A program made the position numbers and the translations under genes. The notes under the pieces are model-generated. The model had not been told where the DNA came from. It ran no database searches and saw only the letters and a list, made by a program, of their open reading frames with translations. Shown here one piece after another: positions 9,701 through 20,800 of a DNA stretch of 64,000 nucleotides (position 1 is the first letter of the stretch; each line of letters opens with the position of its first letter). This DNA comes from CAJXQU01 sp965223825 (lineage in GTDB: Bacteria > Pseudomonadota > Gammaproteobacteria > CAJXQU01), in assembly GCA_965223825.1 (NCBI GenBank), contig OZ245018.1:1-64000 (forward strand). The letters are read 5' to 3'.

Positions 9701-9735
9701 CCGTCTGCATGAGGCCATCATGCAGACGGCTTTAC
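9701..9735 (+). terminator. Terminator after damX-like gene
   Basis: An 11-bp perfect stem (CCGTCTGCATG with CATGCAGACGG) has a seven-base loop and a modest T-rich tail (CTTTACGTT). It lies 24 bases after the stop codon and separates the aro operon from gltB. Confidence 0.8.
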
Positions 9736-9834
9736 GTTATTTATCGCTTTCGTGCCATAACTCTCTCTTAGTACGAAACATTTTGTTTCCTTGTATTTCT
9801 CTATGTAAAGACCATTGTCTACTTGTAACATGCC

Positions 9835-9863
9835 GTGACATTCTGCTAGCGTTAGGCTATAGT
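9835..9863 (+). promoter_or_regulatory. Sigma-70 type promoter for gltBD
   Basis: GTGACA at 9835-9840 and TATAGT at 9858-9863 are separated by exactly 17 bases. They sit between the preceding terminator and the gltB start. Transcription would begin near 9870, giving a leader of under 40 bases. Confidence 0.65.
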
Positions 9864-9886
9864 TTTTTGCCCTTCCGCTCTTATTA

Positions 9887-12800
9887 ATGGACTCTGAAGA
9901 ACGTTACATGACATCAAAAACTCACGCCCCCGTAACCGGTCTATACCAACCGGAATTTGAAAAAGACAACTGCGGTTTTGGTCTGATCGCACACATGGAT
10001 GGCGAAGCTAGCTACGCCCTTGTGAATAATGCGGTCATCTCGCTCTGTCGCCTCACACATCGAGGCGCTGTCTCTGCAGATGGCAAGACGGGTGATGGGT
10101 GTGGTTTATTGATGAAAAAACCAGATAGTTTCCTTCGCTATCTATCCATCGAGCTGAACATCCAACTTGCTGACGAATATGCCGTTGGCATGGTGTTTTT
10201 AAACCATAATCCGCAACTGGCGACACGCGCCAAAGAGATCATGGAAGAACAGTTAGCTAACGAAGGGTTGCGCATTGAAGGCTGGCGTGAAGTGCCCGTC
10301 AATCCAGATGCATGTGGTGAAGATGCCGCCGCGACTCGCCCGATGATCGAGCAAGTCTTCATTAATAAACCGGCAGAGATGAGTGTCGAAGATTTCAACC
10401 GTCACCTATTTATGGCGCGACGACGTTCAGAAAACCTCATTCACGATAATGACCCTGTTTTTTACGTACCAAGCCTTTCTTCACATGTCATTTCTTACAA
10501 AGGCTTGGTGATGCCTTCGCATTTGGGCGAGTTTTATCTTGATCTATCCCATGAGAAGATGGCCTCATCATTGTGTGTTTTCCATCAACGGTTCTCAACT
10601 AATACATGGCCACAATGGCGACTTGCACAACCTTTCCGTTATCTCGCTCACAATGGTGAAATTAACACGATCCGCGGTAACCGCAACTGGGCGCTCGCGA
10701 GACAATCGCTTTTACACTCCGATCTCATACCCGAGATGGAAACATTGCACCCATTAGTATCACAGTCAGGTTCTGATTCATCCTCACTGGATAATATGTT
10801 GGAAGCCCTCCTCGCTGGTGGCATGGATATTTTTGAAGCAATGCGCATGCTGGTGCCACCCGCATGGCAAAATATTGAGGCCATGGACCCAGAGCTACGT
10901 GCTTTGTACCAATACAATGCAATGCGTATGGAACCTTGGGACGGCCCAGCTGGGATTGTATTGACCGATGGCCGCCACGCTGCGTGCGTGCTTGATCGAA
11001 ACGGTCTACGCCCAGCGCGTTATGTGATCACACGTGACCGCCACATTACCCTCGCATCTGAAATCGGTGTGTATGAATACGATCCCAAAGATGTATTACA
11101 AAAAGGGCGTTTAAAACCCGGTGAAATGTTGGCTATCGATACTGAAACTGGTGAATTAATCCTGCCCACGCAGATCAATGAAATGCTTAAATCCCGCCAT
11201 CCGTACAAAACTTGGATGGATGACAATCTGCAAAAGCTGGAAGCGAACTTTACACACGATCAATTAACCGAAACGCCTTTAAGCAAAGAAGAGTTAGACA
11301 TTTATTTGAAGCTCTTCCAAGTCACGTTCGAAGAACGCGATCAGGTTTTGCGCGCGCTTGCTGAAGCGGGCCAAGAAGCGATCGGTTCGATGGGGGACGA
11401 TACGCCGTTTCCCGTTTTATCCGTACATATCCGATCTGTTTACGACAATTTCCGCCAACAGTTTGCACAGGTAACAAATCCACCCATTGATCCACTGCGT
11501 GAAAACATTGTTATGTCGCTCAATACGTATCTGGGCGCAGAGAAAAACCTCTTCGAAGATGGCCCACAACACGCTAAACGACTAATGATCAACTCACCCG
11601 TTGTCGGTGTCGGAAAATTTCAACGCTTATTAAATAACGATGACCCGAGCTTTGCTCATGAGATTATTGATATCAATTATGATCAAGATATCCCGCTGAA
11701 AAAAGCCATCCAATCAGTTTGCGAACAGGCCAAACAAGCTGTTGAAAACGGTAAACCAATTTTAATTTTAAGTGACCGTGCTATTGCGCAAGGCAAATTG
11801 CCAATCCACGCTTCGCTTGCTACTGGTGCTGTACACCATTACCTGATCAAAGCTGGGTTGCGTTGCCAAGCAAATATTATTGTCGAAACCGCAACCGCGC
11901 GAGATCCTCATCATTTCGCGGTGTTAATTGGTTATGGCGCCAGTGCAATTTACCCTTACTTAGCTTATCAAGCCGTAAACAACATGGTTGTCACGGGCGA
12001 AATCCAAACGAACGATACGGTCAGACTCGCGAAATCTTATCGAAAAGGGATTCAGAAAGGTCTCTTTAAAATTCTTTCTAAAATGGGCATTTCCACAATC
12101 ACCAGTTACCGCGGATCGCAACTGTTTGAGATTATTGGCCTTGATGAAGACGTCACAGATATGTGTTTCCGCGGCACGGTCAGTCGTCTGCAAGGTATGG
12201 GTTTTGACGACATTGAAAGCGATCAGAAACTGCTCGCGAAAGAAGCCTGGAATCCACGCAAACCTACACGTCAGGGCGGTTTACTGAAGTACATTCATGG
12301 TGGTGAGTACCATGCTTATAATCCAGATGTTGTGCAAAAACTGCACGCCGCCGTTGAAAGCAGTGATTACGAAAAATATCGTGAATATGCTGACGAAGTT
12401 AATCATCGTCCTGCCGCTGCTTTCCGTGACTTATTGAAGCTTAGTGCCAACGTAAAGAGCATTCCGATCGAAGAAGTCGAGCCGCTTGAAAGTATCCTGA
12501 AACGCTTCGATTCAGCCGGCATGTCACTCGGCGCACTTTCACCAGAAGCGCATGAATCACTTGCTGCGGCGATGAATCGTTTAGGTGGACGCTCAAACTC
12601 AGGTGAGGGCGGTGAAGATCCGGCACGTTTTGGAACGGAGAAATTATCTAAAATTAAGCAAGTAGCTTCCGGTCGTTTTGGTGTGACACCACATTATTTG
12701 GTGAATGCCGAAGTGATTCAGATAAAAGTGGCGCAAGGAGCTAAGCCTGGTGAAGGTGGACAATTACCAGGCGATAAAGTGAATCCGATGATCGCACGTC

Positions 12801-14383
12801 TGCGCTATTCCAAACCCGGCGTTGCACTCATCTCGCCACCGCCTCATCACGATATTTATTCGATCGAAGATCTTGCACAGCTAATTTTCGATCTAAAACA
12901 AGTCAATCCAAAAGCGCTTGTTTCTGTGAAGCTGGTATCGGAGGCTGGTGTAGGCACTATCGCTGCCGGCGTCGCAAAAGCTTACGCTGATCTGATCACC
13001 ATCTCAGGCTACGACGGTGGTACGGGTGCAAGCCCGCTGACTTCCGTGAAATATGCAGGTGGTCCGTGGGAACTCGGTCTGACAGAAACTCACCAAGCAT
13101 TAAGAGCGAATAACCTCCGCGACAAAGTACGTCTGCAAACTGACGGCGGTTTAAAAACCGGTTTGGATGTCATCAAAGGCGCGATATTGGGTGCTGAGAG
13201 TTTTGGTTTCGGAACTGGGCCTATGGTCGCATTGGGTTGTAAATACCTCCGAATTTGTCATTTAAATAACTGCGCAACCGGTGTCGCAACTCAAGACAAT
13301 GATCTGCGTACGCTGCATTTCAAACCGAACGGCGTACAAAAGGTCATGAATTACTTCAAATTCATCGCACAAGATGTGCGTGAGATCATGGCACAGCTCG
13401 GTGTGAAGAGCCTGATCGAACTGATCGGCCGGACTGATCTGCTTGAAGTAGAAAACAATGCTACAGTCAAACAGGCGAAACTTGATCTCAGTCCGATCTT
13501 GTCTGATAACGGTATACCGTCAGATAAACCATTGTTCTGTATCGAGCCGAAAAACGAACCTAACGATAAAGGTGAGTTAGCCGAGCAAATGCTGGCAGAA
13601 ATTCAAGCCACAATCGAAAGCGGTGTGGGCGGTGAGTTTCATTTTGATATTCATAACTATAATCGCTCTATAGGCGCACGATTATCAGGTGAGATCGCGC
13701 GTCATCACGGCAACCTCGGCATGTCAGATAACCCGATAAAAATTTATTTGCAGGGTTCTGCAGGACAAAGTTTCGGCGTCTGGAATGCTGGCGGTCTTGA
13801 GCTGGTCCTTGAAGGTGATGCGAATGATTATGTCGGCAAAGGGATGGCCGGTGGTAAAATTGTCATTGCACCACCCGTAGACAGTGCATTCGAAAGTAGA
13901 GACACGGTCATAATGGGCAATACTTGTCTGTACGGTGCAACTGGCGGTAAATTGTTTGCTTCTGGCTTGGCCGGCGAACGGTTCGCTGTCAGAAATTCTG
14001 GCGCGACGGCGGTTGTTGAAGGCGTTGGTGATCACGGTTGTGAGTACATGACCGGTGGTGTCGTTGTTGTTCTCGGTGAAACCGGTGTGAATTTCGGTGC
14101 GGGTATGACGGGCGGTTTCTCGATTGTGTTGGATATGGATAATTCCTTTCCAGATAAGTTTAATCACGAATTGATAGACACACATCGCTTGGCACCAGAA
14201 CACATGGAAGAGTACCGTACTTATTTGCAAGAATTGATTGAAGAATTTGTTACCGAGACAGGAAGTACTTTCGGTAAAGAAATTTTAGATCATTTCTCAG
14301 ATTACATCGGCAAATTCTGGTTAGTTAAACCTAAAGCTGCTGAGTTAAGCGAACTTCTTGCTAACTTGCTCGACGCTGCCTAA
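9887..14383 (+). CDS. gltB: Glutamate synthase (NADPH) large subunit
   Basis: Alpha subunit of GOGAT, which transfers glutamine amide nitrogen to 2-oxoglutarate (1498 aa). The class II amidotransferase domain begins at Cys29 (DNCGFGLIAH), which becomes the N-terminal nucleophile after a short propeptide is removed. The central domain and the FMN domain (GGRSNSGEGGEDPARF) follow. The 3Fe-4S ligands are CKYLRICHLNNC (C-x5-C-x4-C), and the C-terminus is the glycine-rich beta-helix (GXXGG repeats). Two starts are possible, 9887 and 9908; neither has a strong ribosome site, and both lie in the propeptide. gltD follows after 18 bases. Confidence 0.97.
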   Translation: MDSEERYMTSKTHAPVTGLYQPEFEKDNCGFGLIAHMDGEASYALVNNAVISLCRLTHRGAVSADGKTGDGCGLLMKKPDSFLRYLSIELNIQLADEYAVGMVFLNHNPQLATRAKEIMEEQLANEGLRIEGWREVPVNPDACGEDAAATRPMIEQVFINKPAEMSVEDFNRHLFMARRRSENLIHDNDPVFYVPSLSSHVISYKGLVMPSHLGEFYLDLSHEKMASSLCVFHQRFSTNTWPQWRLAQPFRYLAHNGEINTIRGNRNWALARQSLLHSDLIPEMETLHPLVSQSGSDSSSLDNMLEALLAGGMDIFEAMRMLVPPAWQNIEAMDPELRALYQYNAMRMEPWDGPAGIVLTDGRHAACVLDRNGLRPARYVITRDRHITLASEIGVYEYDPKDVLQKGRLKPGEMLAIDTETGELILPTQINEMLKSRHPYKTWMDDNLQKLEANFTHDQLTETPLSKEELDIYLKLFQVTFEERDQVLRALAEAGQEAIGSMGDDTPFPVLSVHIRSVYDNFRQQFAQVTNPPIDPLRENIVMSLNTYLGAEKNLFEDGPQHAKRLMINSPVVGVGKFQRLLNNDDPSFAHEIIDINYDQDIPLKKAIQSVCEQAKQAVENGKPILILSDRAIAQGKLPIHASLATGAVHHYLIKAGLRCQANIIVETATARDPHHFAVLIGYGASAIYPYLAYQAVNNMVVTGEIQTNDTVRLAKSYRKGIQKGLFKILSKMGISTITSYRGSQLFEIIGLDEDVTDMCFRGTVSRLQGMGFDDIESDQKLLAKEAWNPRKPTRQGGLLKYIHGGEYHAYNPDVVQKLHAAVESSDYEKYREYADEVNHRPAAAFRDLLKLSANVKSIPIEEVEPLESILKRFDSAGMSLGALSPEAHESLAAAMNRLGGRSNSGEGGEDPARFGTEKLSKIKQVASGRFGVTPHYLVNAEVIQIKVAQGAKPGEGGQLPGDKVNPMIARLRYSKPGVALISPPPHHDIYSIEDLAQLIFDLKQVNPKALVSVKLVSEAGVGTIAAGVAKAYADLITISGYDGGTGASPLTSVKYAGGPWELGLTETHQALRANNLRDKVRLQTDGGLKTGLDVIKGAILGAESFGFGTGPMVALGCKYLRICHLNNCATGVATQDNDLRTLHFKPNGVQKVMNYFKFIAQDVREIMAQLGVKSLIELIGRTDLLEVENNATVKQAKLDLSPILSDNGIPSDKPLFCIEPKNEPNDKGELAEQMLAEIQATIESGVGGEFHFDIHNYNRSIGARLSGEIARHHGNLGMSDNPIKIYLQGSAGQSFGVWNAGGLELVLEGDANDYVGKGMAGGKIVIAPPVDSAFESRDTVIMGNTCLYGATGGKLFASGLAGERFAVRNSGATAVVEGVGDHGCEYMTGGVVVVLGETGVNFGAGMTGGFSIVLDMDNSFPDKFNHELIDTHRLAPEHMEEYRTYLQELIEEFVTETGSTFGKEILDHFSDYIGKFWLVKPKAAELSELLANLLDAA

Positions 14384-14401
14384 AACGGATCAAACATAAT
14401 A

Positions 14402-15814
14402 ATGAGTAGTAAGCGAAATAATTTCGAGTTTCTTGATGTCCCAAGAAACGATCCTGCCAAAATTAAGGCGTCGATCAGAGTAAAAAAATGGGGCGAAATT
14501 TACGGTGAGTTCGACATAAAGAGCGCGGCCGATCAGTCAGGTCGTTGTTTAGAATGTGGCAACCCTTATTGTGAATGGAAATGTCCTGTACATAATTACA
14601 TCCCAAACTGGTTGAAGCTGATCAAGGAAGGTAATTTATTTGAGGCGGCAGAAATGTCGCATAAGACAAATTCATTACCTGAAATTTGTGGGCGCATTTG
14701 TCCACAAGATCGTCTATGTGAAGGTGCTTGTACCTTGAATGACGGTTTCGGTGCCGTCACCATCGGCTCAATTGAAAAGTACATCACTGATGAAGCCGTC
14801 AAACAAGGCTGGAAGCCCGATCTCTCTCACGTCAAATCAACGGGGAAAAAAGTCGCCATTATCGGCGCTGGCCCAGCGGGATTAGGTTGTGCAGATATCT
14901 TGGTTCGAAATGGCGTTGAGCCTGTTGTGTTTGATCGCTATGAAGAAATCGGCGGCCTCCTGACATTCGGCATTCCACCCTTCAAGCTTGAAAAAGAAGT
15001 CGTCTTCAATCGCCGTAGCATGATGGAAGAAATGGGTGTCACCTTTAAACTGAACACCGATGTCGGTAAAGATATTCCTTTCCAAGAGCTACTCGACGAA
15101 TATGATGCTGTCTTTTTGGGTATGGGAACCTACACGTATATGAAAGGCGGATTTGCTGGGGAAGATCTACCCGGCGTTTACGAAGCTTTGCCTTATTTAG
15201 TGTCCAATATCAATCGTCTGATGGGTTATGAAAAAACCCCGGAAGATTTCATTGATCTCGCCGGGAAACGAGTCGTCGTTCTTGGTGGTGGTGATACCGC
15301 AATGGATTGTGTTCGTACAGCGTTACGCCAAGGTGCACGGAAAGTACAATGCGCTTATCGACGTGACGAGAAAAACATGCCAGGTTCCATGCGTGAAGTA
15401 ACAAACGCAAAGGAAGAAGGTGTCAAATTCTTATGGAACAGACAACCTGTTGAAATAGTTGAAAAAGATGGCCGTGCTGTTGGTGTTAAAGTTGTCCGAA
15501 CAGAATTAGGCAAGCCAGATAATCGTGGTCGACGAGTACCAGAAGTAGTGGCAGGAAGTGAGGAAGTGCTTGAAGCAGACGCTGTTGTTATCGCTTTCGG
15601 TTTCCGCCCGAGTCCGGCACCATGGTTCGCTGATTTTGGAATTGATCTGAATGAATGGCAAGGGGTTGTTACGAGTGGAAAATTCGTTGGGCAAACCAGC
15701 AATCCTAAAGTCTTCTCCGGTGGTGATATGGTTCGCGGATCTGACCTCGTTGTGACTGCCGTATTCGATGGTCGCCAAGCGGCAGAAGGCATTCTTGATT
15801 ATCTCGAAATCTAA
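14402..15814 (+). CDS. gltD: Glutamate synthase (NADPH) small subunit
   Basis: Beta subunit of GOGAT, which oxidises NADPH and feeds electrons to GltB through FAD and 4Fe-4S clusters (470 aa). N-terminal cluster ligands are in CLECGNPYCEWKCPVH and CGRICPQDRLCEGAC. The FAD fold is IIGAGPAGLGCAD near residue 160, and the NADPH fold is VVLGGGDTAMDCV near residue 300. The ATGDM-type C-terminal FAD motif appears as FSGGDMVRGSDLVV. It forms an operon with gltB, and hemE follows 25 bases later. Confidence 0.96.
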   Translation: MSSKRNNFEFLDVPRNDPAKIKASIRVKKWGEIYGEFDIKSAADQSGRCLECGNPYCEWKCPVHNYIPNWLKLIKEGNLFEAAEMSHKTNSLPEICGRICPQDRLCEGACTLNDGFGAVTIGSIEKYITDEAVKQGWKPDLSHVKSTGKKVAIIGAGPAGLGCADILVRNGVEPVVFDRYEEIGGLLTFGIPPFKLEKEVVFNRRSMMEEMGVTFKLNTDVGKDIPFQELLDEYDAVFLGMGTYTYMKGGFAGEDLPGVYEALPYLVSNINRLMGYEKTPEDFIDLAGKRVVVLGGGDTAMDCVRTALRQGARKVQCAYRRDEKNMPGSMREVTNAKEEGVKFLWNRQPVEIVEKDGRAVGVKVVRTELGKPDNRGRRVPEVVAGSEEVLEADAVVIAFGFRPSPAPWFADFGIDLNEWQGVVTSGKFVGQTSNPKVFSGGDMVRGSDLVVTAVFDGRQAAEGILDYLEI

Positions 15815-15839
15815 TCGACCAATAATCCTATAAAAATTT

Positions 15840-16886
15840 ATGAGTGAACATCGCTTTCTAAACGCCTTGCTGCGCAAGCCTGTCGACATGACCCCTGTCT
15901 GGATGATGCGTCAAGCAGGCCGCTATCTCCCAGAATATCGTGCAACACGTGAGAAAGCCGGTAATTTTCTTAATTTATGTAAGAATCCAGAACTTGCTTG
16001 TGAAGTCACGCTACAACCGCTTGATCGTTTTCCATTAGATGCCGCGATTTTATTCTCTGATATTCTCACCATTCCTGATGCAATGGGGCTAGGGCTAACC
16101 CTGAACGAAGGCATCGGTCCACGTTTTGATCGTCCAATCCAATCTCGACAAGACGTAGATAATCTCAGTGAACCTGATCCTGAAACGGATCTTCGTTATG
16201 TAATGGATGCCGTACGTCTCATTCGCACTGAGTTAAACGATCGCGTTCCTCTCATTGGGTTCTCAGGTAGTCCTTGGACACTTGCGACATATATGGTCGA
16301 AGGCGGATCTTCTCGTGATTTTGCCAAGCTTAAAAGCATGATTTATCAAGAGCCCGCTCTAACACATCAAATGCTCACGATCGTCGCAAAATCCGTTACA
16401 ACATATTTGAACGCGCAGATCGCAGCGGGTGCACAAGCACTGATGATATTTGATACGTGGGGAGGCATTCTGACCACTTCAGATTATCGTGCTTTCTCCT
16501 TGGATTACATGCAGCAAATTGTCAGCGGCCTTAATTTGGGCGAGGGTGATGATCGCATCCCTGTTGTGCTGTTCACCAAAGGTGGGGGGCAATGGTTGGA
16601 AATGATCGCAGATACTGGCTGCGATGCACTCGGACTCGACTGGACTATTGAGATTGGTGATGCACGTCAACGTGTTGGTAGCCGCGTTGCCTTACAGGGC
16701 AATATGGATCCTGCCATGTTGCGCGCCCCGGATGAACGCATTCGTCAGGAGGTTAAGCATATTCTTCGTAGTTTTGGAGAGGGCTCTGGCCATGTTTTTA
16801 ATCTCGGCCACGGCATCACACCCGATATTGATCCGGAAAAAGCCGGTGTTTTCATTAATGCTGTGCACGAATTTAGCCAACGCTAA
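15840..16886 (+). CDS. hemE: Uroporphyrinogen decarboxylase
   Basis: Removes four acetate carboxyls from uroporphyrinogen III to give coproporphyrinogen III in heme synthesis (348 aa, family-typical). The signature PVWMMRQAGRYLPEYR holds the substrate-binding arginines near residues 23-30. The second signature, GFSGSPWTLATYMVEGG, and the C-terminal NLGHGITPDI with the active-site His are present. It sits 25 bases after gltD and six bases before the DUF368 gene, so probably lies on a common transcript. Confidence 0.97.
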   Translation: MSEHRFLNALLRKPVDMTPVWMMRQAGRYLPEYRATREKAGNFLNLCKNPELACEVTLQPLDRFPLDAAILFSDILTIPDAMGLGLTLNEGIGPRFDRPIQSRQDVDNLSEPDPETDLRYVMDAVRLIRTELNDRVPLIGFSGSPWTLATYMVEGGSSRDFAKLKSMIYQEPALTHQMLTIVAKSVTTYLNAQIAAGAQALMIFDTWGGILTTSDYRAFSLDYMQQIVSGLNLGEGDDRIPVVLFTKGGGQWLEMIADTGCDALGLDWTIEIGDARQRVGSRVALQGNMDPAMLRAPDERIRQEVKHILRSFGEGSGHVFNLGHGITPDIDPEKAGVFINAVHEFSQR

Positions 16887-16891
16887 ATCGC

Positions 16892-17797
16892 ATGAAAGAT
16901 GGCCTATTACTAACGCTTAAAGGCTTCTGTATGGGCACCGCGGACGTCATTCCTGGCGTTAGTGGTGGGACGATGGCTTTTATCCTTGGCATCTACGAGC
17001 GTTTACTTGCCGCGATCAAATCTTTCGATTTAGGCTGTTTACAGCTCCTTCTCAAAGGTGATCTGTTCGGGGCACTGAAACGTCCGCATTTTCACTTTGT
17101 CATTCCATTGTTTATTGGCATTTTCGCGGCACTGCTTTTTTTCACGCGCATTATTCCTTTACCTGTCCTTATCCAAACACATCCCGAGCAAATCTACGGG
17201 CTCTTTTTTGGCTTAATTCTCGGCTCAATTTTAGTCCTATTAAGTCATATTGATAAGATCGACGCAAAAGCAATGGGACTGATCGCAATTGGTGTAATCA
17301 TCGGCTTTATGATCGTCACACTCACTCCTAAAGAAACACCCGAAGCCAGTTGGTTTATTTTCTTTTGTGGTGCTCTCGCGATCACCGCAATGATTTTGCC
17401 AGGTATTTCAGGTTCCTTTATTTTGCTGATATTAGGCAAATACGCATATATCATTAATGGCTTAGGGCACTTCAATCTTGCGATCATGATCCCTTTCGCC
17501 CTTGGCGCAGCGGTTGGTCTTGCCGGTTTTAGCCGATTGTTACATTGGCTATTACAACATTTTCACGCGGCAACATTATTACTGATCAATGGTGTTTTGA
17601 TAGGATCGCTTTGGATTATATGGCCATTTCAAAATCGCACTTTTGTTGAAGTCCGTGGCAAACAAAAACTGATCGACTCCTCACCAATGCTTCCAAATGC
17701 ATTCGATCAACAGACATTATCCGCAATCGGGCTTGTTATCGTCGGTTTTACAATGGTCATGATTATTCATCGATTAAGCCGTAAATCATCACTCTAA
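16892..17797 (+). CDS. DUF368 membrane protein, probable polyprenyl-phosphate transporter
   Basis: Polytopic inner-membrane protein (301 aa, about eight hydrophobic segments). An internal duplication is visible: DVIPGVSGGTMAFILGIYE near residue 14 and MILPGISGSFILLILGKY near residue 167. This is the re-entrant-loop pattern of DUF368. Members of this family (PopT) are known to return undecaprenyl phosphate across the membrane for envelope synthesis; applying that here is inference. It starts six bases after hemE. The downstream gene is convergent, and no clear hairpin terminator is seen in the 60-base gap. Confidence 0.85.
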   Translation: MKDGLLLTLKGFCMGTADVIPGVSGGTMAFILGIYERLLAAIKSFDLGCLQLLLKGDLFGALKRPHFHFVIPLFIGIFAALLFFTRIIPLPVLIQTHPEQIYGLFFGLILGSILVLLSHIDKIDAKAMGLIAIGVIIGFMIVTLTPKETPEASWFIFFCGALAITAMILPGISGSFILLILGKYAYIINGLGHFNLAIMIPFALGAAVGLAGFSRLLHWLLQHFHAATLLLINGVLIGSLWIIWPFQNRTFVEVRGKQKLIDSSPMLPNAFDQQTLSAIGLVIVGFTMVMIIHRLSRKSSL

Positions 17798-17860
17798 GCA
17801 TTCGTATTTATTCCTGATCTATTTTTCGTATCGCCAAACAGCCCCTCACGACCTTTACCC

Positions 17861-20800
17861 CTACCCCACACCCTCCCAGGCCCAACTTCGCCATGCACGC
17901 GACAAAGGGAAATAGAGAGCTAATTTAATTGGACGTGTTTCTAATTGCTGAAACATCGCCGCATAGCGCGCCAATTGTTCTTGGTATTGTGCTTGTTGAA
18001 TATCAAGAAAACCTTCTACGTCATCATCTGCTGCCTGCGCTGTTTTGTAATCAATAATCCAGCGCACACCCTTTTCGTCAATAAACGTTCGATCAATCAC
18101 ACCATTGAAGATCCCTTCATCTAGCACGCCACTGAGTGCATATTCATTTTCCGGTGATTGGTGCGAAGCACTAAAAATCCAACGCGCACGATCATCCTCT
18201 GCAATGGCCTTCAGTGAACGTTGAACAATGTCTTCCGCAATATTTAATGCGCTCGGGTTCAAGCCGGATTCCAGCAATAAATGTCGGATTAACGCTGAAC
18301 ACCTGTTGAGTTGATCAAGCGTCTCATCAAAGGTGCTACCAATAGAGATGGCATCCGCCAACTGCTGTAATAGCCGGTGTACAACGATGCCTGCATGTCT
18401 TGCTTCAACCATACGCCAGTCGCGATCCTGATCTTCTCCGACTGTCGTTTTACGATCAGCAAGTGCAGACTTGTACGTGTGATCACGGGTTTGAGATGAT
18501 GTTGACGAAATCGTTGCTTGTGTTGAAAGCTGATCGATAGGCAATCGGAAAAGTTGAGGAATGTAGGTAGATTCAACTTCCATTGGAGCATCATTCTTCA
18601 TAGGAAGGTTGGCTACTCTCGCTTTGCAGTATTCTTCAATGCTTGGCCAAATTGTAGCGATTAGTGAGCGCGCATCGGGCTGCTTGAGTTCACCTTCGTC
18701 ATTTTGCTTAACGCTTGCGATCAAATGTAACTGGCGTTTTGCACGCGTTGCCGCGACGTAGAGCAGGCGCACGGTTTCGTGTCTATCGCGATTTTTTTCG
18801 AGATCCGCTAAATAACGATTGATCGGCTCTTTATCCGCGCCCGTTTGCTCGATCGGCGCGAGTAACAGAGCTTCCTGATCGCGCTGCGTGTTGCGCCACT
18901 CTGTCCACTGCAATAACTGCGCTTCGGATGTACGCGTCATGCGTTCCATACCCGGAATAATCACCGTATCAAATTCCAAACCTTTAGATTTATGAATTGA
19001 CATTAATTGTACACACGGCCCATTCACGGTTTGCGGTAGGGCGTATAACTTCGCCACTGCCTGATCAAGACAGCTAAGATCCATCAGATCACGAGCTTCT
19101 TCTAGCTCCGCCAACAAGCTGAAAAAACGTTGGGCGTTATCGTGATCGATTGCTTCTTGGAGACACTCAGGCCCGTTCAGATCACGCCAGACCAGCGCCA
19201 CCCAGCGTGCAAAAGGTTGTCGATAACGGTTTTCTATGGCGTGTGTGAGCACCGGAAGAATACGTGAAATTCGCGCCTTCCCATCTTCGCTTAGCTGCTC
19301 AGCCACGGCCGGATCTTGCAACGCTTCATATAACGCTCGATGTGGTTTTGCTGAGAGTATTTCCAGATCGGCCAGCGTCAATCCACACCAGGGTGCACGT
19401 AAAATGGATAGCCAAGCCACCCGATCAGCCAGATGCCATAAGGCGCGCGTCAACGCGGTAAGATCACGAATGACCGGGCGCTGTGCGAGGCTCTCTATTT
19501 CCACCGCTTGATACGGCAAACCTTGCTCACGCAACGCCGGTAGAATGCGCAATAAATGGCTACGTCCGCGCACGAGAACCACTACCGATTCCTCACGGGC
19601 CAGCGCAGCGGCGGCAAGTTTGCAAACGTGCAACTCTTCATCTGCGGCATCAAGTAATGGCGTAATACTGACCGCTTCACCCGCTTCAATCGGTTTAAAC
19701 GCCTCAGATCGAGAATAACTCACTGCACCTTGTGTGACGGAATCTATCGCTGGCATCGCATGGATGAACGTTTGATTTACCCAATTTACGACACCGGCAT
19801 TTGATCGAAAATTGACGATCAACTTTAACGGGGTGATCGGCACTTGCCCCAAGCGTTGCTGACCTTGCACATTAAGAAACAAGCCAACCTCCGCCTCACG
19901 GAAGCGATAGATCGATTGCATTGGATCACCCACAAGAAACAAGCTACGCCCATCACCGTCTTGCCAACCTTGGGTCAACCGCTCGAGCAAGGTGTATTGA
20001 CTGACCGAGGTATCCTGAAACTCATCCACCAGTAAATGCTGAAGACGATAATCAAGTGACAACGCAAGATCACTCGGCGCATTTTCATCACCCAATGCAT
20101 GTAAAGCGGCGAGACTGATCTCCGTGAAATCCACCTGCGCTTGCTGGCTAAACACAACACGCAATTGTGCAACGGCCAATTTGAGCACGTTAAATAACGC
20201 TTTCAGTACCGCCCATTGTTCATCGTTATACGCTGGGTTCGGCAGAATACGAATGCTAGCGAGCAGCGGCAACAAACCGGGTTCTTCCGCGACCGTTTCA
20301 ATTAACGAGAAACATTGCTGCTTTAGTGCGTCGAACTCGGCTTTTTCTGCTTTATCTTTGGATGTAGGAAAGCCATCTTTTATTGTTAGTCGTTTGCGAA
20401 ATGTATTCGAGCCAGTCAAGATCACGTCTAATAAACCACGCCAGATCGGCAACTGAGCGGCATCCGTTGCCGGCCAATTTTCCATTGCAATACAATGGGT
20501 TAACGGTGATGTGGATGCGTCTCGCTGAAGATTCGAACCAGCAAAATCGGCCAGCATCAACCAAGACTGTTTTACGGCATCCGGAATGGCTCGATCAACA
20601 CGCTGTAACGTGTCCTCGATCAGATCACCCAAACTTGTGTGTAAATTTTTGCGCTGCGTTTCTAACACATCCGCCTGACTCTGTGCTGGAATGTGGCGCA
20701 ACCAATGATCGCGCCGCGCCAGCAGGCTGATCAGCATCGATTCTAACCGCGACCAATTATTGTCTAAATGCACGAGTAACAACGCGATATCTTCCGACCG

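Noticed and set aside
13724..14230. 168-codon minus-strand open frame inside gltB
   Set aside because: It lies wholly within the conserved beta-helix domain of gltB, and its translation shows no recognisable domain; it is a shadow frame.
15355..15792. 145-codon minus-strand frame inside gltD
   Set aside because: It is antisense to the NADPH-binding part of gltD, with Ser/Thr/Pro-rich low-complexity translation and no motif.
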